Assembly (NCBI GenBank): GCA_030430715.1
Contig: JAUIJZ010000001.1
Location: 38,418 to 102,417 of the forward strand
Length of the DNA: 64,000 nt
Source: Alphaproteobacteria bacterium
GTDB lineage: Bacteria; Pseudomonadota; Alphaproteobacteria; Caulobacterales; Aquidulcibacteraceae
Direction: 5' to 3'
Part shown: piece after piece, positions 15,384 to 23,963 of the stretch
How the letters are laid out: every line of letters begins with the position of its first letter
How positions within the stretch are numbered: position 1 is the stretch's first letter
Program-made: the position numbers and the translations under genes
Notes under the pieces: generated by a model
What the model was told of the DNA's origin: nothing
Databases searched by the model: none
What the model saw: the letters and a program-made list of their open reading frames with translations, nothing else

Positions 15384-16934
15384 ATGACGGCACTGCACCG
15401 TGTCCAATTGGCTGTTCGCCAAGCGCGAACCACCGACATCGAACCGATCGTGGCGCTAGGGAAACGGGCTTACCCCGATATGGCGCCCTACACGGCCGGC
15501 CATATTCAAGGACAGCTTTCCGCGTTTCCCGACGGCCAATTCGTGGCCGTGGCCGGCGATGAGGTGGTCGGCTATGCGGCGACATTCCGCATCGACGAAG
15601 CGAGCGCGCTTCGACCGCACACTTGGGCGGAAATTACTGGCGGCGGTTATGCGTCGCGTCACGATCCATCCGGCGACTGGCTTTACGGCATGGAGGTATG
15701 CGTTGACCCAGAATGGCGCGGCAAGCGGGTGGGGCGGCGGCTCTATGAGGCGCGCCAGCAATTAGCCGAGCGGCTTGATCTGAAAGGCGTCGTCTTTGGA
15801 GGCCGCTTGCCTGGCTTGTCGACGCGGCGCGGCCGCCAATACGACTCGCCGAGTGCTTATCTCGATGATGTGGTGGCGCGAAAAATCCGCGACCGCGTGG
15901 CGACCTTCCAAATCGACAACGGCTTTGAGCCGATCGGCGTGTTGGAAAACTACATTCCAAGCGACAAGGAGAGCCTCGGTTACGCCGCGCAAATGGTGTG
16001 GCGCAATCCGTACTATGAGCCCAAGCCTACTTCGGCCAATGCGCAGCGCCCGAAGGATTGGGTGCGCGTCGCCTCGGTGCAGTTCCAGCAGCGTGCTGTG
16101 AAAAGCTTTGAGGAATTCATCAGCAACGTCGAATATTTCGTAGATATTGCTGCCGATTATAAAGCTGATTTCGTCGTCTTCCCCGAGCTGTTCACGCTCA
16201 CATTGCTGGCGTTTGAGACACGCAAGCTGGGCCCTGTGGAAGCGCTTGAAGCGCTCACGCGTTATACGAAGCCCTTCGTCGATGCGATGCGCGAAATGGC
16301 GGTGAGCTATAATGTCAACATCATTGGCGGTTCACATCCGACGCGCATGCCGGACGGCGACATTCACAACGTAGCCTACATTTTCTTGCGCGACGGCTCG
16401 GTGCATGCGCAGGAGAAAATTCACGCGACGCCAAACGAACGTAGCTGGTGGAATATTCAGGGCGGAGATGAGGTTCGCTCTATCGAGACCGATTGCGGAC
16501 CGATTGGCGTCTTGATTTGTTACGATTCAGAATTCCCGGAACTCGGCCGAAAACTCGCCGATGAGGGCGCGCGCATTCTATTCGTGCCGTTCTGTACCGA
16601 TACGCGGCAGGGCTATTTGCGCGTGCGTTATTGCTCTCAAGCCCGGGCGATTGAGAACCAATGCTATGTCGTAATGGCGGGGAATGTCGGCAATCTGCCC
16701 AATGTCGAAAACATGGACGTGCAATACGCACAATCCTGCATCATCACTCCGTGTGATTTCCCGTTCGCGCGCGACGGTATTGCGGCGGAAGCTACGGAAA
16801 ATGTCGAGACCGTGATCTTTGCCGATCTCGACTTTTCCGATTTGGCTTGGGCGCGCGCACAAGGAACTGTGCGAAATTTACGCGACCGCCGTTTCGACCT
16901 TTATCGAACGTCCTGGAAGAACGACGGCCGCTAG
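15384..16934 (+). CDS. GNAT acetyltransferase / carbon-nitrogen hydrolase fusion
   Basis: A 516-residue two-domain protein. The N-terminal part (about residues 1-200) is a GNAT acyltransferase with the acetyl-CoA loop in VDPEWRGKRVGRRLYEARQ. The C-terminal part (about 225-510) is a nitrilase-superfamily amidase: Glu in FPELF, Lys in QEKIHATPNE and the nucleophile Cys in VLICYDSEFPE. The fusion is known in many bacteria, but its substrates are not established. It is the last plus-strand gene before a minus-strand block. Confidence 0.88.
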   Translation: MTALHRVQLAVRQARTTDIEPIVALGKRAYPDMAPYTAGHIQGQLSAFPDGQFVAVAGDEVVGYAATFRIDEASALRPHTWAEITGGGYASRHDPSGDWLYGMEVCVDPEWRGKRVGRRLYEARQQLAERLDLKGVVFGGRLPGLSTRRGRQYDSPSAYLDDVVARKIRDRVATFQIDNGFEPIGVLENYIPSDKESLGYAAQMVWRNPYYEPKPTSANAQRPKDWVRVASVQFQQRAVKSFEEFISNVEYFVDIAADYKADFVVFPELFTLTLLAFETRKLGPVEALEALTRYTKPFVDAMREMAVSYNVNIIGGSHPTRMPDGDIHNVAYIFLRDGSVHAQEKIHATPNERSWWNIQGGDEVRSIETDCGPIGVLICYDSEFPELGRKLADEGARILFVPFCTDTRQGYLRVRYCSQARAIENQCYVVMAGNVGNLPNVENMDVQYAQSCIITPCDFPFARDGIAAEATENVETVIFADLDFSDLAWARAQGTVRNLRDRRFDLYRTSWKNDGR

Positions 16935-16937
16935 GCC

Positions 16938-17138
16938 TCAGTGCCGGGCCGGCTTTTTGCCCTTCTGCTCGGCTTTGCGAAGCGCTTCGCCTTCATTGCC
17001 TTCAAGCGCATCAGCGGCGTCTTCAGCCATGTCCTCGATCTGATCGCCCTCACGCGCGAGGAAGTCATTGGTGCGCTTATTGTAGTCACGTGTGGCCGTG
17101 TAGCTGCCTTCGCCTTCGATCTTGGATTTGTCGGTCAT
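16938..17138 (-). CDS. Small hydrophilic protein, unknown function
   Basis: A 66-residue, highly charged protein beginning MTDKSKIEGEGSYTATRDYN and ending in a Lys-rich tail. The start codon is preceded by AAGGAG at good spacing, which decides it over the longer upstream frame. The KxEGEGSYxAxRxYN opening followed by an acidic helix and an EALRKAEQKGK end recurs in small, widely distributed proteobacterial proteins of unknown function, as far as I recall. It converges with the GNAT-nitrilase gene. Confidence 0.65.
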   Translation of the reverse strand: MTDKSKIEGEGSYTATRDYNKRTNDFLAREGDQIEDMAEDAADALEGNEGEALRKAEQKGKKPARH

Positions 17139-17194
17139 GAAACACTCCTTGAAACGTGGAGTGCAAACGCGAGCGCGCCGGGCGGCGTTCCCTC

Positions 17195-17683
17195 TCAGTC
17201 TGCTTTGCCGAATGGCTTCGTCGGTTCGCCGAGCTCGTAATATTCGGCGCCGGATTCGGTCTGCATGTGCAGATAGCGTTTGCCGAGATCGGGATAGGAT
17301 ACCACATCGATCGGACGGTCCTCGCCGCCCATCAGATACACGCATTCCTCAGTGAAAATGTTGCGCATGATGTGAGACGCGGCTGGCGTAGCAAAGCCCA
17401 TGAAATCCCCCGGGCCGACCACATTCTTCACGCCGTCAATCTCGGCCTCGGCGCGCCCGGAGATCACATAAATCCATTCCTCTTCCAGCATGTGGGCGTG
17501 GTTGGCGAAGCTGTCCTTTCCCGGCGGCAAGCGAACGAGACTGACATGGGCGCGGTTCATGCCGGCAAGGCGTGACAGGGGCGCTGCGCGAAACAATGAA
17601 TTGGCGTTGAGCGCTTGGGTGAATGGGCGCGCTGTTGGAGCAATCTCTGCAGCGCGCCAGAGCGGCTTTTTCGGCGCGGTCAT
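17195..17683 (-). CDS. Cupin domain protein
   Basis: The 162-residue protein contains a cupin fold with both conserved motifs: NHAHMLEEEWIYVISG (metal-binding His, His, Glu) and a second motif around GPGDFMGFATPAASH. Proteins of this type bind a divalent metal and may act as small dioxygenases, isomerases or sensors; the substrate is not deducible. It lies between the 66-residue protein gene and bpt on the same strand, with gaps of about 40-55 bp. Confidence 0.8.
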   Translation of the reverse strand: MTAPKKPLWRAAEIAPTARPFTQALNANSLFRAAPLSRLAGMNRAHVSLVRLPPGKDSFANHAHMLEEEWIYVISGRAEAEIDGVKNVVGPGDFMGFATPAASHIMRNIFTEECVYLMGGEDRPIDVVSYPDLGKRYLHMQTESGAEYYELGEPTKPFGKAD

Positions 17684-17722
17684 AGATGCTCCATTGTCCG
17701 ATGTGCTGAAGAAATTGCGCGC

Positions 17723-18466
17723 CTAGAACTGCACCGGTTCGTAAGGTCGCCACGCACCGCCCAAAAGAAGCTCAAGTGGTTGAAACTCAGCCTTGTAGGC
17801 CATCTTTTCGGAACCGGGGATCCAATAGCCGAGATAGACGTGTTCGAAGCCCGCCGCGCGCGCCTGTTGGATATGATCGAGAATTGTGTAGGCGCCGAGG
17901 CTGCGCTTGGGTTGAGCTGGCTCGAAGAATGAGTAGACGAGGCTCAACCCGTCGCCGAGCACATCGACCAACGCGGCAGCTGCGAGTTCACCGCGATCCG
18001 GGCCGGACGTATAGCGATACTCTACGATGTGAGTGTGGACGGCGGTTTCCTCGACCATGGAGGCGTAATCGCCGAAACTCATGTCTGTCATGCCGCCATC
18101 GGCATGGCGCGAATGGAGGTAGCGTCGCAGCAACCAGAATTGCTCCTCGGTTGCTTCTGACGGCCGCAAGCTACGTGCAAGATCGGCGTTTCGGCTCATG
18201 ATTTTTCGCCAACGCCGTGTAAACGCGAAATTGTTCACAGGCACACGGGCCGAGACGCAGGCGCCGCAGCCTTCGCAGGACGGGCGGTAGGCAATATTTT
18301 GCGAGCGCCGAAAGCCGGCATTGGTGAGCACATCATGGAGAGGGCCGGCATCGGGGCCATCCAAGGCCGTAAAGACCTTTCGCTCACGCCGTCCCGGTAA
18401 GTACGGGCATGGCGAGGGCGCTGTAAGGAAGAACCGGAGGTTCTTGGTAGGAAAGGGCTTTGTCAC
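17723..18466 (-). CDS. bpt: Aspartate/glutamate leucyltransferase
   Basis: Bpt transfers leucine from tRNA-Leu to N-terminal Asp or Glu of proteins, marking them for ClpAP degradation (bacterial N-end rule). The 247-residue protein has the ATE1-like N-terminus RFFLTAPSPCPYLPGRRERKVF, the paired cysteines in SCEGCGACVSARVPV, and the C-terminal LGYWIPGSEKMAYKAEFQP. The start codon is GTG at 18466; it gives the exact N-terminus expected of the family. Arginyltransferases of eukaryotes share the fold, but the length fits Bpt. Confidence 0.9.
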   Translation of the reverse strand: MTKPFPTKNLRFFLTAPSPCPYLPGRRERKVFTALDGPDAGPLHDVLTNAGFRRSQNIAYRPSCEGCGACVSARVPVNNFAFTRRWRKIMSRNADLARSLRPSEATEEQFWLLRRYLHSRHADGGMTDMSFGDYASMVEETAVHTHIVEYRYTSGPDRGELAAAALVDVLGDGLSLVYSFFEPAQPKRSLGAYTILDHIQQARAAGFEHVYLGYWIPGSEKMAYKAEFQPLELLLGGAWRPYEPVQF

Positions 18467-18695
18467 TCTACGCCCATTGGCGGCTGAACTCTTCTTGCCG
18501 TCAAGACAGTGTCAGCATTCGGCGTGCTTGTGTTTAACAAAGCCTTGCTGTTGGCGGCTCGAGGCTGGTCCGGGGCTAAATTTGTGGTCAGAACCCAATT
18601 ATTTCTCCGCACAGACGAAAATGCTGCTAAGTTCATAGAAATATGCCGTTCGGATAGGGGGAGCTGTTCGGCCGAAAACAGAGGGAGAGCGCCAA

Positions 18696-18920
18696 ATGGT
18701 GCAACCTGTGACGGCCATCCTATCGCGCACTAGCGAGCTCGCGAACGCGGCGCGCTGCTACACTCATGATACCAATGAAGCACGCTTGCTGGTGGGCATG
18801 GTGGTTTCGCGCGCGTTCGATGCCTTTCCAGATGAAGAGGCCGATGACGTGATTGATCGCGAGATGCGTGCCGATCTCGACCGTATGATCAATCAGCTTC
18901 GGCGCGCTGCGCGCGCCTGA
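18696..18920 (+). CDS. Small protein resembling part of sigma factor region 2
   Basis: A 74-residue protein whose start ATG follows GAGGGAGAG, a good binding site. The segment ELANAARCYTHDTNEARLL through VVSRAFDAF has the spacing of hydrophobic and Asp/Thr residues seen at the start of region 2 in ECF sigma factors (L-x3-A-x3-T-x-D-x3-A-x2-L-V), but no DNA-binding region 4 follows; instead an acidic-to-basic helix ends the protein. The likeness is by eye and may be convergence of short helices. Its stop abuts the msrB stop exactly. Confidence 0.5.
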   Translation: MVQPVTAILSRTSELANAARCYTHDTNEARLLVGMVVSRAFDAFPDEEADDVIDREMRADLDRMINQLRRAARA

Positions 18921-19385
18921 TTAAAGGCGCTCTTCTCGCTCTAATGGGTCAGGAAGCGCTGCGCCCTCAGGCACAAACGCTAGTGAAACCGAATTGATGC
19001 AATAGCGCAGCCCAGTTGGTTTGGGGCCGTCTGGGAAGACGTGCCCCTGATGGCTGTCACAACGGGCGCAACGCGTTTCGATACGGCGCATGCCGTAGGA
19101 ATTATCCTCGACGCCGATCACATGCTTTGGATCGATAGGCTGGTAGAAGCTTGGCCAGCCTGTCCCGCTCTCGAATTTGGTTTCTTGCCGGAACAGCGGC
19201 AGTCCACAGAGGCGGCAGCAATACACGCCAGCTTGCTTTTGATTGAGCAAGCCGCCGCAGAATGGCGCCTCCGTGCCATGGTGCAGCAGCACCTCCTTCT
19301 CTTCGGCGCTCAGTCCTGCCTCCAATTGGACGCGCTGGTCTGCGTTGGGCGGCGTGAGATCGAATCCGGATTGTGATTGGGTCAT
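18921..19385 (-). CDS. msrB: Peptide methionine-R-sulfoxide reductase
   Basis: MsrB reduces methionine-R-sulfoxide in oxidised proteins. The 154-residue protein contains two zinc CxxC pairs (CRLC and CARC), the KFESGTGWPSFY signature and the catalytic Cys in LRYCINSVSL. No signal peptide is seen, so it is cytoplasmic. It is downstream of, and on the same strand as, the TIR-ParA cassette with a 49-bp gap. It is probably an independent household gene. Confidence 0.95.
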   Translation of the reverse strand: MTQSQSGFDLTPPNADQRVQLEAGLSAEEKEVLLHHGTEAPFCGGLLNQKQAGVYCCRLCGLPLFRQETKFESGTGWPSFYQPIDPKHVIGVEDNSYGMRRIETRCARCDSHQGHVFPDGPKPTGLRYCINSVSLAFVPEGAALPDPLEREERL

Positions 19386-19434
19386 AAGACTTATTTGGGC
19401 GTTCTAGACGGGTTCGTCGAGCGGCAGCGGCCTG

Positions 19435-19848
19435 TTACACGACGGTTTCCCGGGCACCATAGAGTTCGGCTAGGCGGGCGAGGAGGCCCTCTGCGCCCGC
19501 GGCGATCTGCTTGTCTGTGAAGCGAGCCGCACGAAGCTGACGAGCGGCATCGGCCAGGCCTTTGGGGGCGATGTCGAGTTTGCGGCGGTGCTTTTTAGCG
19601 AGATGCTCGACAAGCAGCTCGGCTTTCTCCGACGCTGGCGCGAGCACCGGCTTGAGCGTTGTTTGTAGCTGTTGGGTCAACACATCGCCGCGCCGCCGCT
19701 TTGCGCGCTTCTTCGCTGGCGCCAGAACATTGAGCAGGGCGCGATCGTCATGCGTGCGAACAAGCGCAAAGAGCGCCTTCAGCTCAGCGCGAGAAACTTT
19801 TCTTACGGCCTTGCGGAGAGCCTTCTCTTGATTGGGAGATAATTTCAT
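19435..19848 (-). CDS. Basic helical protein coupled to TIR-ParA gene
   Basis: A 137-residue protein with no family I recognise. It is almost entirely helical by composition: an N-terminal KLSPNQEKALRKAVRK helix, a strongly basic patch near residues 51-58 (KKRAKRRRGD), a middle amphipathic part (LVEHLAKKHRRKLD) and a C-terminal LRAARFTDKQIAAGAEGLLARLAELYG segment. No transmembrane helix or signal peptide is seen. Its ATG overlaps the stop of the TIR-ParA gene (ATGA), so the two are translationally coupled and very likely act together, perhaps as an ATPase partner or nucleic-acid-binding effector. That role is inference. Confidence 0.7.
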   Translation of the reverse strand: MKLSPNQEKALRKAVRKVSRAELKALFALVRTHDDRALLNVLAPAKKRAKRRRGDVLTQQLQTTLKPVLAPASEKAELLVEHLAKKHRRKLDIAPKGLADAARQLRAARFTDKQIAAGAEGLLARLAELYGARETVV

Positions 19849-21113
19849 TCCGACGCTCTCCGCAAAATGCCTGCGGCTGCGCGTGCAAGCGATTCCTTTG
19901 CGGGGCGTCCGCCTACGCGCATCATGGCGGTGATGTTGATTGGATTGGCGGCAAGCCGGTCGGTCGGCGGTGATCTCAGCACGGCGGAATATGGCACTTC
20001 GTCTGGCAAAAGCGCTGCTCCAAAAAAGGGAGCGCTGCTGATTTCTTCGCGCGTAAGCGCGTCGGCGTTGCCGGTTTCCGATGAGCGCGTTCTGTCGTTC
20101 ACGCCGTTAAGCAGCACTGAGAATTCGCTTGGGCGCAAGGGCCTTCCCCTCACTTCGCGCACGACATGCTCAAGCATATTCAGACCGGTGAGCGAGTATT
20201 TTTCTGGCCGCACCGGGGCGATGATATGGTCGGCCGTGGTGATGGCCAGGCGGGTCAGGAAGGTGGCGCAAGGGTTGGAATCGATCACCACGATCTCCGA
20301 ACGCGCCCGAAGCGCCGCGATCAGAGCGCGAAAGCGGGTAAAAGCCTCGGCCTTGTCACGATCCGAGCGTGTATCAAGCGTATACTCAAACAGGCGTTCG
20401 TCGCCTGCAATCAAATCGAAGTTCGGCATTTTCCCAGCGCGCTTGGCCCGATTTAGCGGCACGGAGATCGCCTCGAACTCTCCGCGTGGGAGGCTTGCAT
20501 CTCCGCGCGATGTCAAAACGCCATAGAGGGTGTGGTTGCTGTCGCGGAGCCGGTGTCGCTCTGCGGGAGCAAGGAAGTATTGCGTGAGATTGTGCTGGGG
20601 ATCGAGGTCGATGAAGCTGACGGAGCGCTTGTCTGCCAAGTGCGCTGCAGCAAAGAGATTCGCCGCTAACACGGTCTTGCCGACGCCGCCCTTGATATTG
20701 AGCATGGCTATGACGCGGCCTTGGCCATTCGCCATACGCGCGGCTTCGGCGATTTGGCCGAGCTGCTCCGGATTGAGACCATTGCTCAAATCTATGGCGC
20801 GCGACAGGTCTAGCGTGGCTTCGATCCAGGACCCCGCGGTCAGGTCTCCCAGTTTGGCGGTCACGATGGGGCGGCCATTGTTCAGCGCCGCCGCGATCTC
20901 GCGCGGCAGTGTCGTACTTGCGTCTGCGGCGGCGGAGGCAAGGCAGATGACGACGCTCGCATTGCCAATCGTTTGGCTCAACGCTGCATCGCTATCGCTT
21001 GTGTCTCCGCCACTGCGGATGACGCTCCAGCTATTGCGCTCGAGTTCCGCTGCAATCTGACTTGCCACAAGCTCGTCGGCTCGCTCGAACGCGAGATACG
21101 CTTCGCTGGCCAT
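19845..21113 (-). CDS. TIR-like domain fused to ParA-type ATPase
   Basis: A 422-residue fusion. Residues about 1-115 fit a TIR fold: AYLAF strand, a helix, SWSVIRSGGD, then NASVVICLASAAA, with Glu72 in LPREIAAALNNGRPIV where bacterial TIR NADases keep their catalytic Glu. Residues about 130-422 form a ParA/MinD-family ATPase: deviant Walker A KGGVGKT (141-147) with the signature Lys141, Walker A' DLDPQHN (169-175) and Walker B region EIVVIDSNP. ParA proteins dimerise on ATP and bind DNA or membrane; TIR domains consume NAD+ or act as scaffolds. No ParB or centromere-like site is nearby. The downstream gene overlaps by 4 bp. Divergent from the MgtC-like gene. The combined function is unknown. 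Confidence 0.8.
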   Translation of the reverse strand: MASEAYLAFERADELVASQIAAELERNSWSVIRSGGDTSDSDAALSQTIGNASVVICLASAAADASTTLPREIAAALNNGRPIVTAKLGDLTAGSWIEATLDLSRAIDLSNGLNPEQLGQIAEAARMANGQGRVIAMLNIKGGVGKTVLAANLFAAAHLADKRSVSFIDLDPQHNLTQYFLAPAERHRLRDSNHTLYGVLTSRGDASLPRGEFEAISVPLNRAKRAGKMPNFDLIAGDERLFEYTLDTRSDRDKAEAFTRFRALIAALRARSEIVVIDSNPCATFLTRLAITTADHIIAPVRPEKYSLTGLNMLEHVVREVRGRPLRPSEFSVLLNGVNDRTRSSETGNADALTREEISSAPFFGAALLPDEVPYSAVLRSPPTDRLAANPINITAMMRVGGRPAKESLARAAAGILRRASE

Positions 21114-21118
21114 AATGT

Positions 21119-21142
21119 GTTCGCCCCTGATCAGAGGGGAAC
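21119..21142. promoter_or_regulatory. 24-bp near-palindrome over the TIR-ParA start region
   Basis: GTTCGCCCCTGATCAG followed by AGGGGAAC is an inverted repeat in which 10 of 12 position pairs match. It ends 5 bp before the ATG of the TIR-ParA gene. In the mRNA its right arm contains the AGGGG that serves as the only plausible Shine-Dalgarno sequence. It could be a repressor operator or a hairpin that hides the binding site. Confidence 0.5.
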
Positions 21143-21248
21143 CTAGTAGTGTGTATTAACCCTTGGCAATGCTCAGGCTCGCCTAAGGGGTGCGGAGCGT
21201 GGCGTGCCTAGGAACGAGACCGCAGCATAACGCTTTTGTGTCAGTGTG

Positions 21249-22544
21249 ATGCCGGATCCTGTTCTTCTCGACCTGTTTCAGCGCCTGGGGCTTGCCGTGG
21301 GCATCGGCTTCCTCGTCGGGGTCGAGCGCGAGTGGAAGCACCGCGACGCGCCTGAAGGCAGCCGCGCCGCCGGCCTGCGCACGCACGCCATCATCGGCCT
21401 GTTCGGCGGCATCAGCGGCACGCTGCTTCCCGAAGTTGGCCCGCTCGGATTTTCAGCTCTGGCGATTGCGTTCGCGGCGGCGCTGATCGCGTTCAAGATC
21501 CGCGAGAGCCTCGTCGATCAGGACATTTCTGTCACCGGCACCATCGCGGCGCTGCTCGTTTTCGCGCTGGGCGCCTATGCGGTGGTCGGCAACGTCACCA
21601 TCGCCGCCGCGGCCGGCGTCGCCCTGGCTGGCTTCCTTGCGTTCAAGGAGGCGCTGCACGACTGGGTCGACAAGTTGACATGGAAGGAGCTGCGCTCGGC
21701 GCTGCTCATCCTTGCGGCCACCGCGATTGCGCTGCCGCTGCTGCCGGACCGCACCGTCGATCCGTGGGATGCGATCAATCCGCGCGAACTCTGGCTGCTG
21801 ACGATCCTCGTCGCTGCGGCGTCTTTTGCGGGCTACGTGGCGGTGCGCGTGCTGGGCAGCGATGTCGGCGTGCTGGCGGGCGCAGCTGCGGGCTCGCTTG
21901 TGTCTTCGACGGTCGTCACCGCCGAACTCGGCCGCCGCGTGCGCAAGGACGAAACCCACGCCACCGTCGGCGCGTCAGCCGCGTCGCTCGCCGCCGCCAT
22001 CAGCGTCGGGCGGGTATTCGCTCTTTTGGCGGTGACGGCGACGCCGGTGCTTCCGCTGGCCGGTCCGGCCCTCATCGGCGCGGTGGTCACATTCCTCGCC
22101 GCGGCGCTCGTGATGCGCTGGCTCGACCGCGAAGAGACCAAAGCCGAGAGCGCCCAGGCGGTGCAGAGCCCGCTCTATCTCTCCTCGGTGGCGAAGTTCG
22201 CTCTGTTCCTGGGCGCCGTGATCGTTGTCGGCCGCATCGTGTCGGAGACCTTCGGCCAAGCCGGTCTGTTGCCATTCGCGGCCACCGCCGGGCTGGCCGA
22301 TGTGGACGCCGTCACCTTGGCGGCGGGCAGCCTCGTGCGCACCGGCCTCGACCCGTCGCCAGCCGCCAATGCGGTGCTGGTGGCGGTGGTGATGAACACG
22401 CTGGCCAAGGGTGGGATCGCCTTCGCCACCGGCGGAGTGCGCTATGCCGGGCTGTATTTTGCCGCCGCCGGTGCAGCTTTAGCGGTCGGTGCGGCGGTTT
22501 GGTTCCTTGCGACGCCGCTTCTGGCGCCCATGTTCGGCCCGTAA
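21249..22544 (+). CDS. MgtC/SapB and DUF4010 family membrane protein
   Basis: A 431-residue inner-membrane protein with about a dozen hydrophobic helices. The N-terminal part (about residues 10-140) matches MgtC/SapB, with GLAVGIGFLVGVEREW and SRAAGLRTHAIIGLFGG; the C-terminal part (about 180-410) matches DUF4010, with NPRELWLLTILVAAASFAGY and LADVDAVTLAAGSL. The function of this fusion family is not settled. The frame also opens with a GTG at 21246, adjacent to the ATG used here. It is divergent from the TIR-ParA operon. Confidence 0.82.
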   Translation: MPDPVLLDLFQRLGLAVGIGFLVGVEREWKHRDAPEGSRAAGLRTHAIIGLFGGISGTLLPEVGPLGFSALAIAFAAALIAFKIRESLVDQDISVTGTIAALLVFALGAYAVVGNVTIAAAAGVALAGFLAFKEALHDWVDKLTWKELRSALLILAATAIALPLLPDRTVDPWDAINPRELWLLTILVAAASFAGYVAVRVLGSDVGVLAGAAAGSLVSSTVVTAELGRRVRKDETHATVGASAASLAAAISVGRVFALLAVTATPVLPLAGPALIGAVVTFLAAALVMRWLDREETKAESAQAVQSPLYLSSVAKFALFLGAVIVVGRIVSETFGQAGLLPFAATAGLADVDAVTLAAGSLVRTGLDPSPAANAVLVAVVMNTLAKGGIAFATGGVRYAGLYFAAAGAALAVGAAVWFLATPLLAPMFGP

Positions 22545-22583
22545 GGCTCGCTTGCGCCTCATGTTTTCGGCTATGTAGTTCCC

Positions 22584-23963
22584 ATGCGTGAAAAATGGAC
22601 CCCAGCCGCCTGGCGCGCCAAGCCCGCCAAGCACATCCCTGAAGACTATCCCGATCCGGCGGCGCTGGAGCGGGTAGAGCAGACTCTGCGCACCTATCCG
22701 CCGCTCGTTTTTGCAGGTGAGGCGCGCAGCCTGAAAGCGCGGCTTGGCGAAGTCTCCGCCGGCAAGGCTTTCCTGCTCCAGGGCGGCGATTGCGCCGAGA
22801 GCTTCAAGGAATTCCACCCGGACAATATCCGCGACACCTTCCGCACGCTGATGGCGATGGCGGTGGTGCTGACCTTCGCCGGCTCGAAGCCGGTGGTGAA
22901 GGTGGGGCGCATTGCCGGCCAGTTCGGCAAGCCGCGTTCGTCGCCGGTCGAAACCAAGGATGGCGTAACGCTGCCGTCCTATCGCGGCGACAATATCAAC
23001 GCGATGGAGTTCACGGCCGAAGCGCGCGTGCCCGATCCGGAGCGTTTGCTGAAGGCGTATTCGCAATCGGCGTCGACGCTCAACCTGATCCGCGCTTTCG
23101 CCAATGGCGGCTATGCCGATCTGCACAATGTGCACCGTTGGATGACCGGCTTCGTCGAAGGCAGCCCGCAAGGGAAGCGCTATCGCGAGATCGCCGACCG
23201 TATTTCCGAAGCCATCGACTTCATGGAAGCGTGCGGCATCACGCCGGACAGCGTCCCGCAAATGAAGCAGGTGGACGTCTATACCAGCCATGAAGCGTTG
23301 CTGCTTGGCTATGAGGAGGCGCTGACGCGCGTCGATTCCACCAGCGGCGATTGGTACGACACCAGCGCGCATATGCTCTGGATCGGCGACCGCACGCGCC
23401 AGCCCGATGGCGCGCACATCGAGTTCGCGCGCGGCGTGAAGAATCCGATCGGCATGAAGTGCGGCCCGACGCTTGAGCCGGACGAATTGATCAAGCTGAT
23501 CGACATTCTGAACCCCGACAACGAGCCGGGCCGTCTGACGCTGATCGCGCGCTTCGGTTCGGACAAGGTCGAGGCTGGATTGCCGAAACTTGCGCGCGCC
23601 GTCGTGAAAGAGGGCCGCAATGTCGTGTGGTCCTGCGACCCCATGCACGGCAATACGCTATCGACCGCCACCGGCTACAAGACGCGGCCATTCGACCGCA
23701 TCCTCGGCGAGGTGCGCTCCTTCATGGAGATCCTTCCCGCTGAAGGCGCATATCCGGGCGGCGTGCACGTCGAAATGACCGGCCAGCAAGTGACGGAATG
23801 CCTTGGCGGCGCGCAGGCGCTGACGGAGGAGGATTTGTCCTCGCGTTATCACACGCATTGCGATCCGCGACTGAACGGTGCGCAGGCGCTCGATCTGGCA
23901 TTCCTGATCGCCGAGCATCTGCGCGGCGTCCGCACCAACGGCAAGAAGGCGAAGGCGGGGTGA
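22584..23963 (+). CDS. aroG: Class II 3-deoxy-7-phosphoheptulonate synthase
   Basis: This enzyme condenses phosphoenolpyruvate and erythrose-4-phosphate in the first step of aromatic amino acid synthesis. The 459-residue length and motifs mark the plant-like class II form: [11 protein letters not shown] (metal-binding Cys), [20 protein letters not shown]-like [26 protein letters not shown] and [14 protein letters not shown]. The start [11 protein letters not shown] is typical. Its TGA overlaps the GTG of the next gene, suggesting coupling to the lipoprotein gene and gshB. Confidence 0.94.
   Translation: MREKWTPAAWRAKPAKHIPEDYPDPAALERVEQTLRTYPPLVFAGEARSLKARLGEVSAGKAFLLQGGDCAESFKEFHPDNIRDTFRTLMAMAVVLTFAGSKPVVKVGRIAGQFGKPRSSPVETKDGVTLPSYRGDNINAMEFTAEARVPDPERLLKAYSQSASTLNLIRAFANGGYADLHNVHRWMTGFVEGSPQGKRYREIADRISEAIDFMEACGITPDSVPQMKQVDVYTSHEALLLGYEEALTRVDSTSGDWYDTSAHMLWIGDRTRQPDGAHIEFARGVKNPIGMKCGPTLEPDELIKLIDILNPDNEPGRLTLIARFGSDKVEAGLPKLARAVVKEGRNVVWSCDPMHGNTLSTATGYKTRPFDRILGEVRSFMEILPAEGAYPGGVHVEMTGQQVTECLGGAQALTEEDLSSRYHTHCDPRLNGAQALDLAFLIAEHLRGVRTNGKKAKAG

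Noticed and set aside
18509..18733. A 74-codon plus-strand frame before the sigma-like small gene
   Set aside because: It overlaps the better-supported gene at 18696 in another frame, lacks a ribosome binding site and has no protein-like pattern.
19845..21113. Plain chromosome-partition ParA
   Set aside because: No parB or parS-like sites are nearby, and the N-terminal 120 residues are an added TIR-like domain; partition is not supported.
22479..23648. A 389-codon open frame antisense to the DAHP synthase gene
   Set aside because: Arg/His/Asp-rich shadow frame; the plus strand encodes a well conserved enzyme over the same bases.
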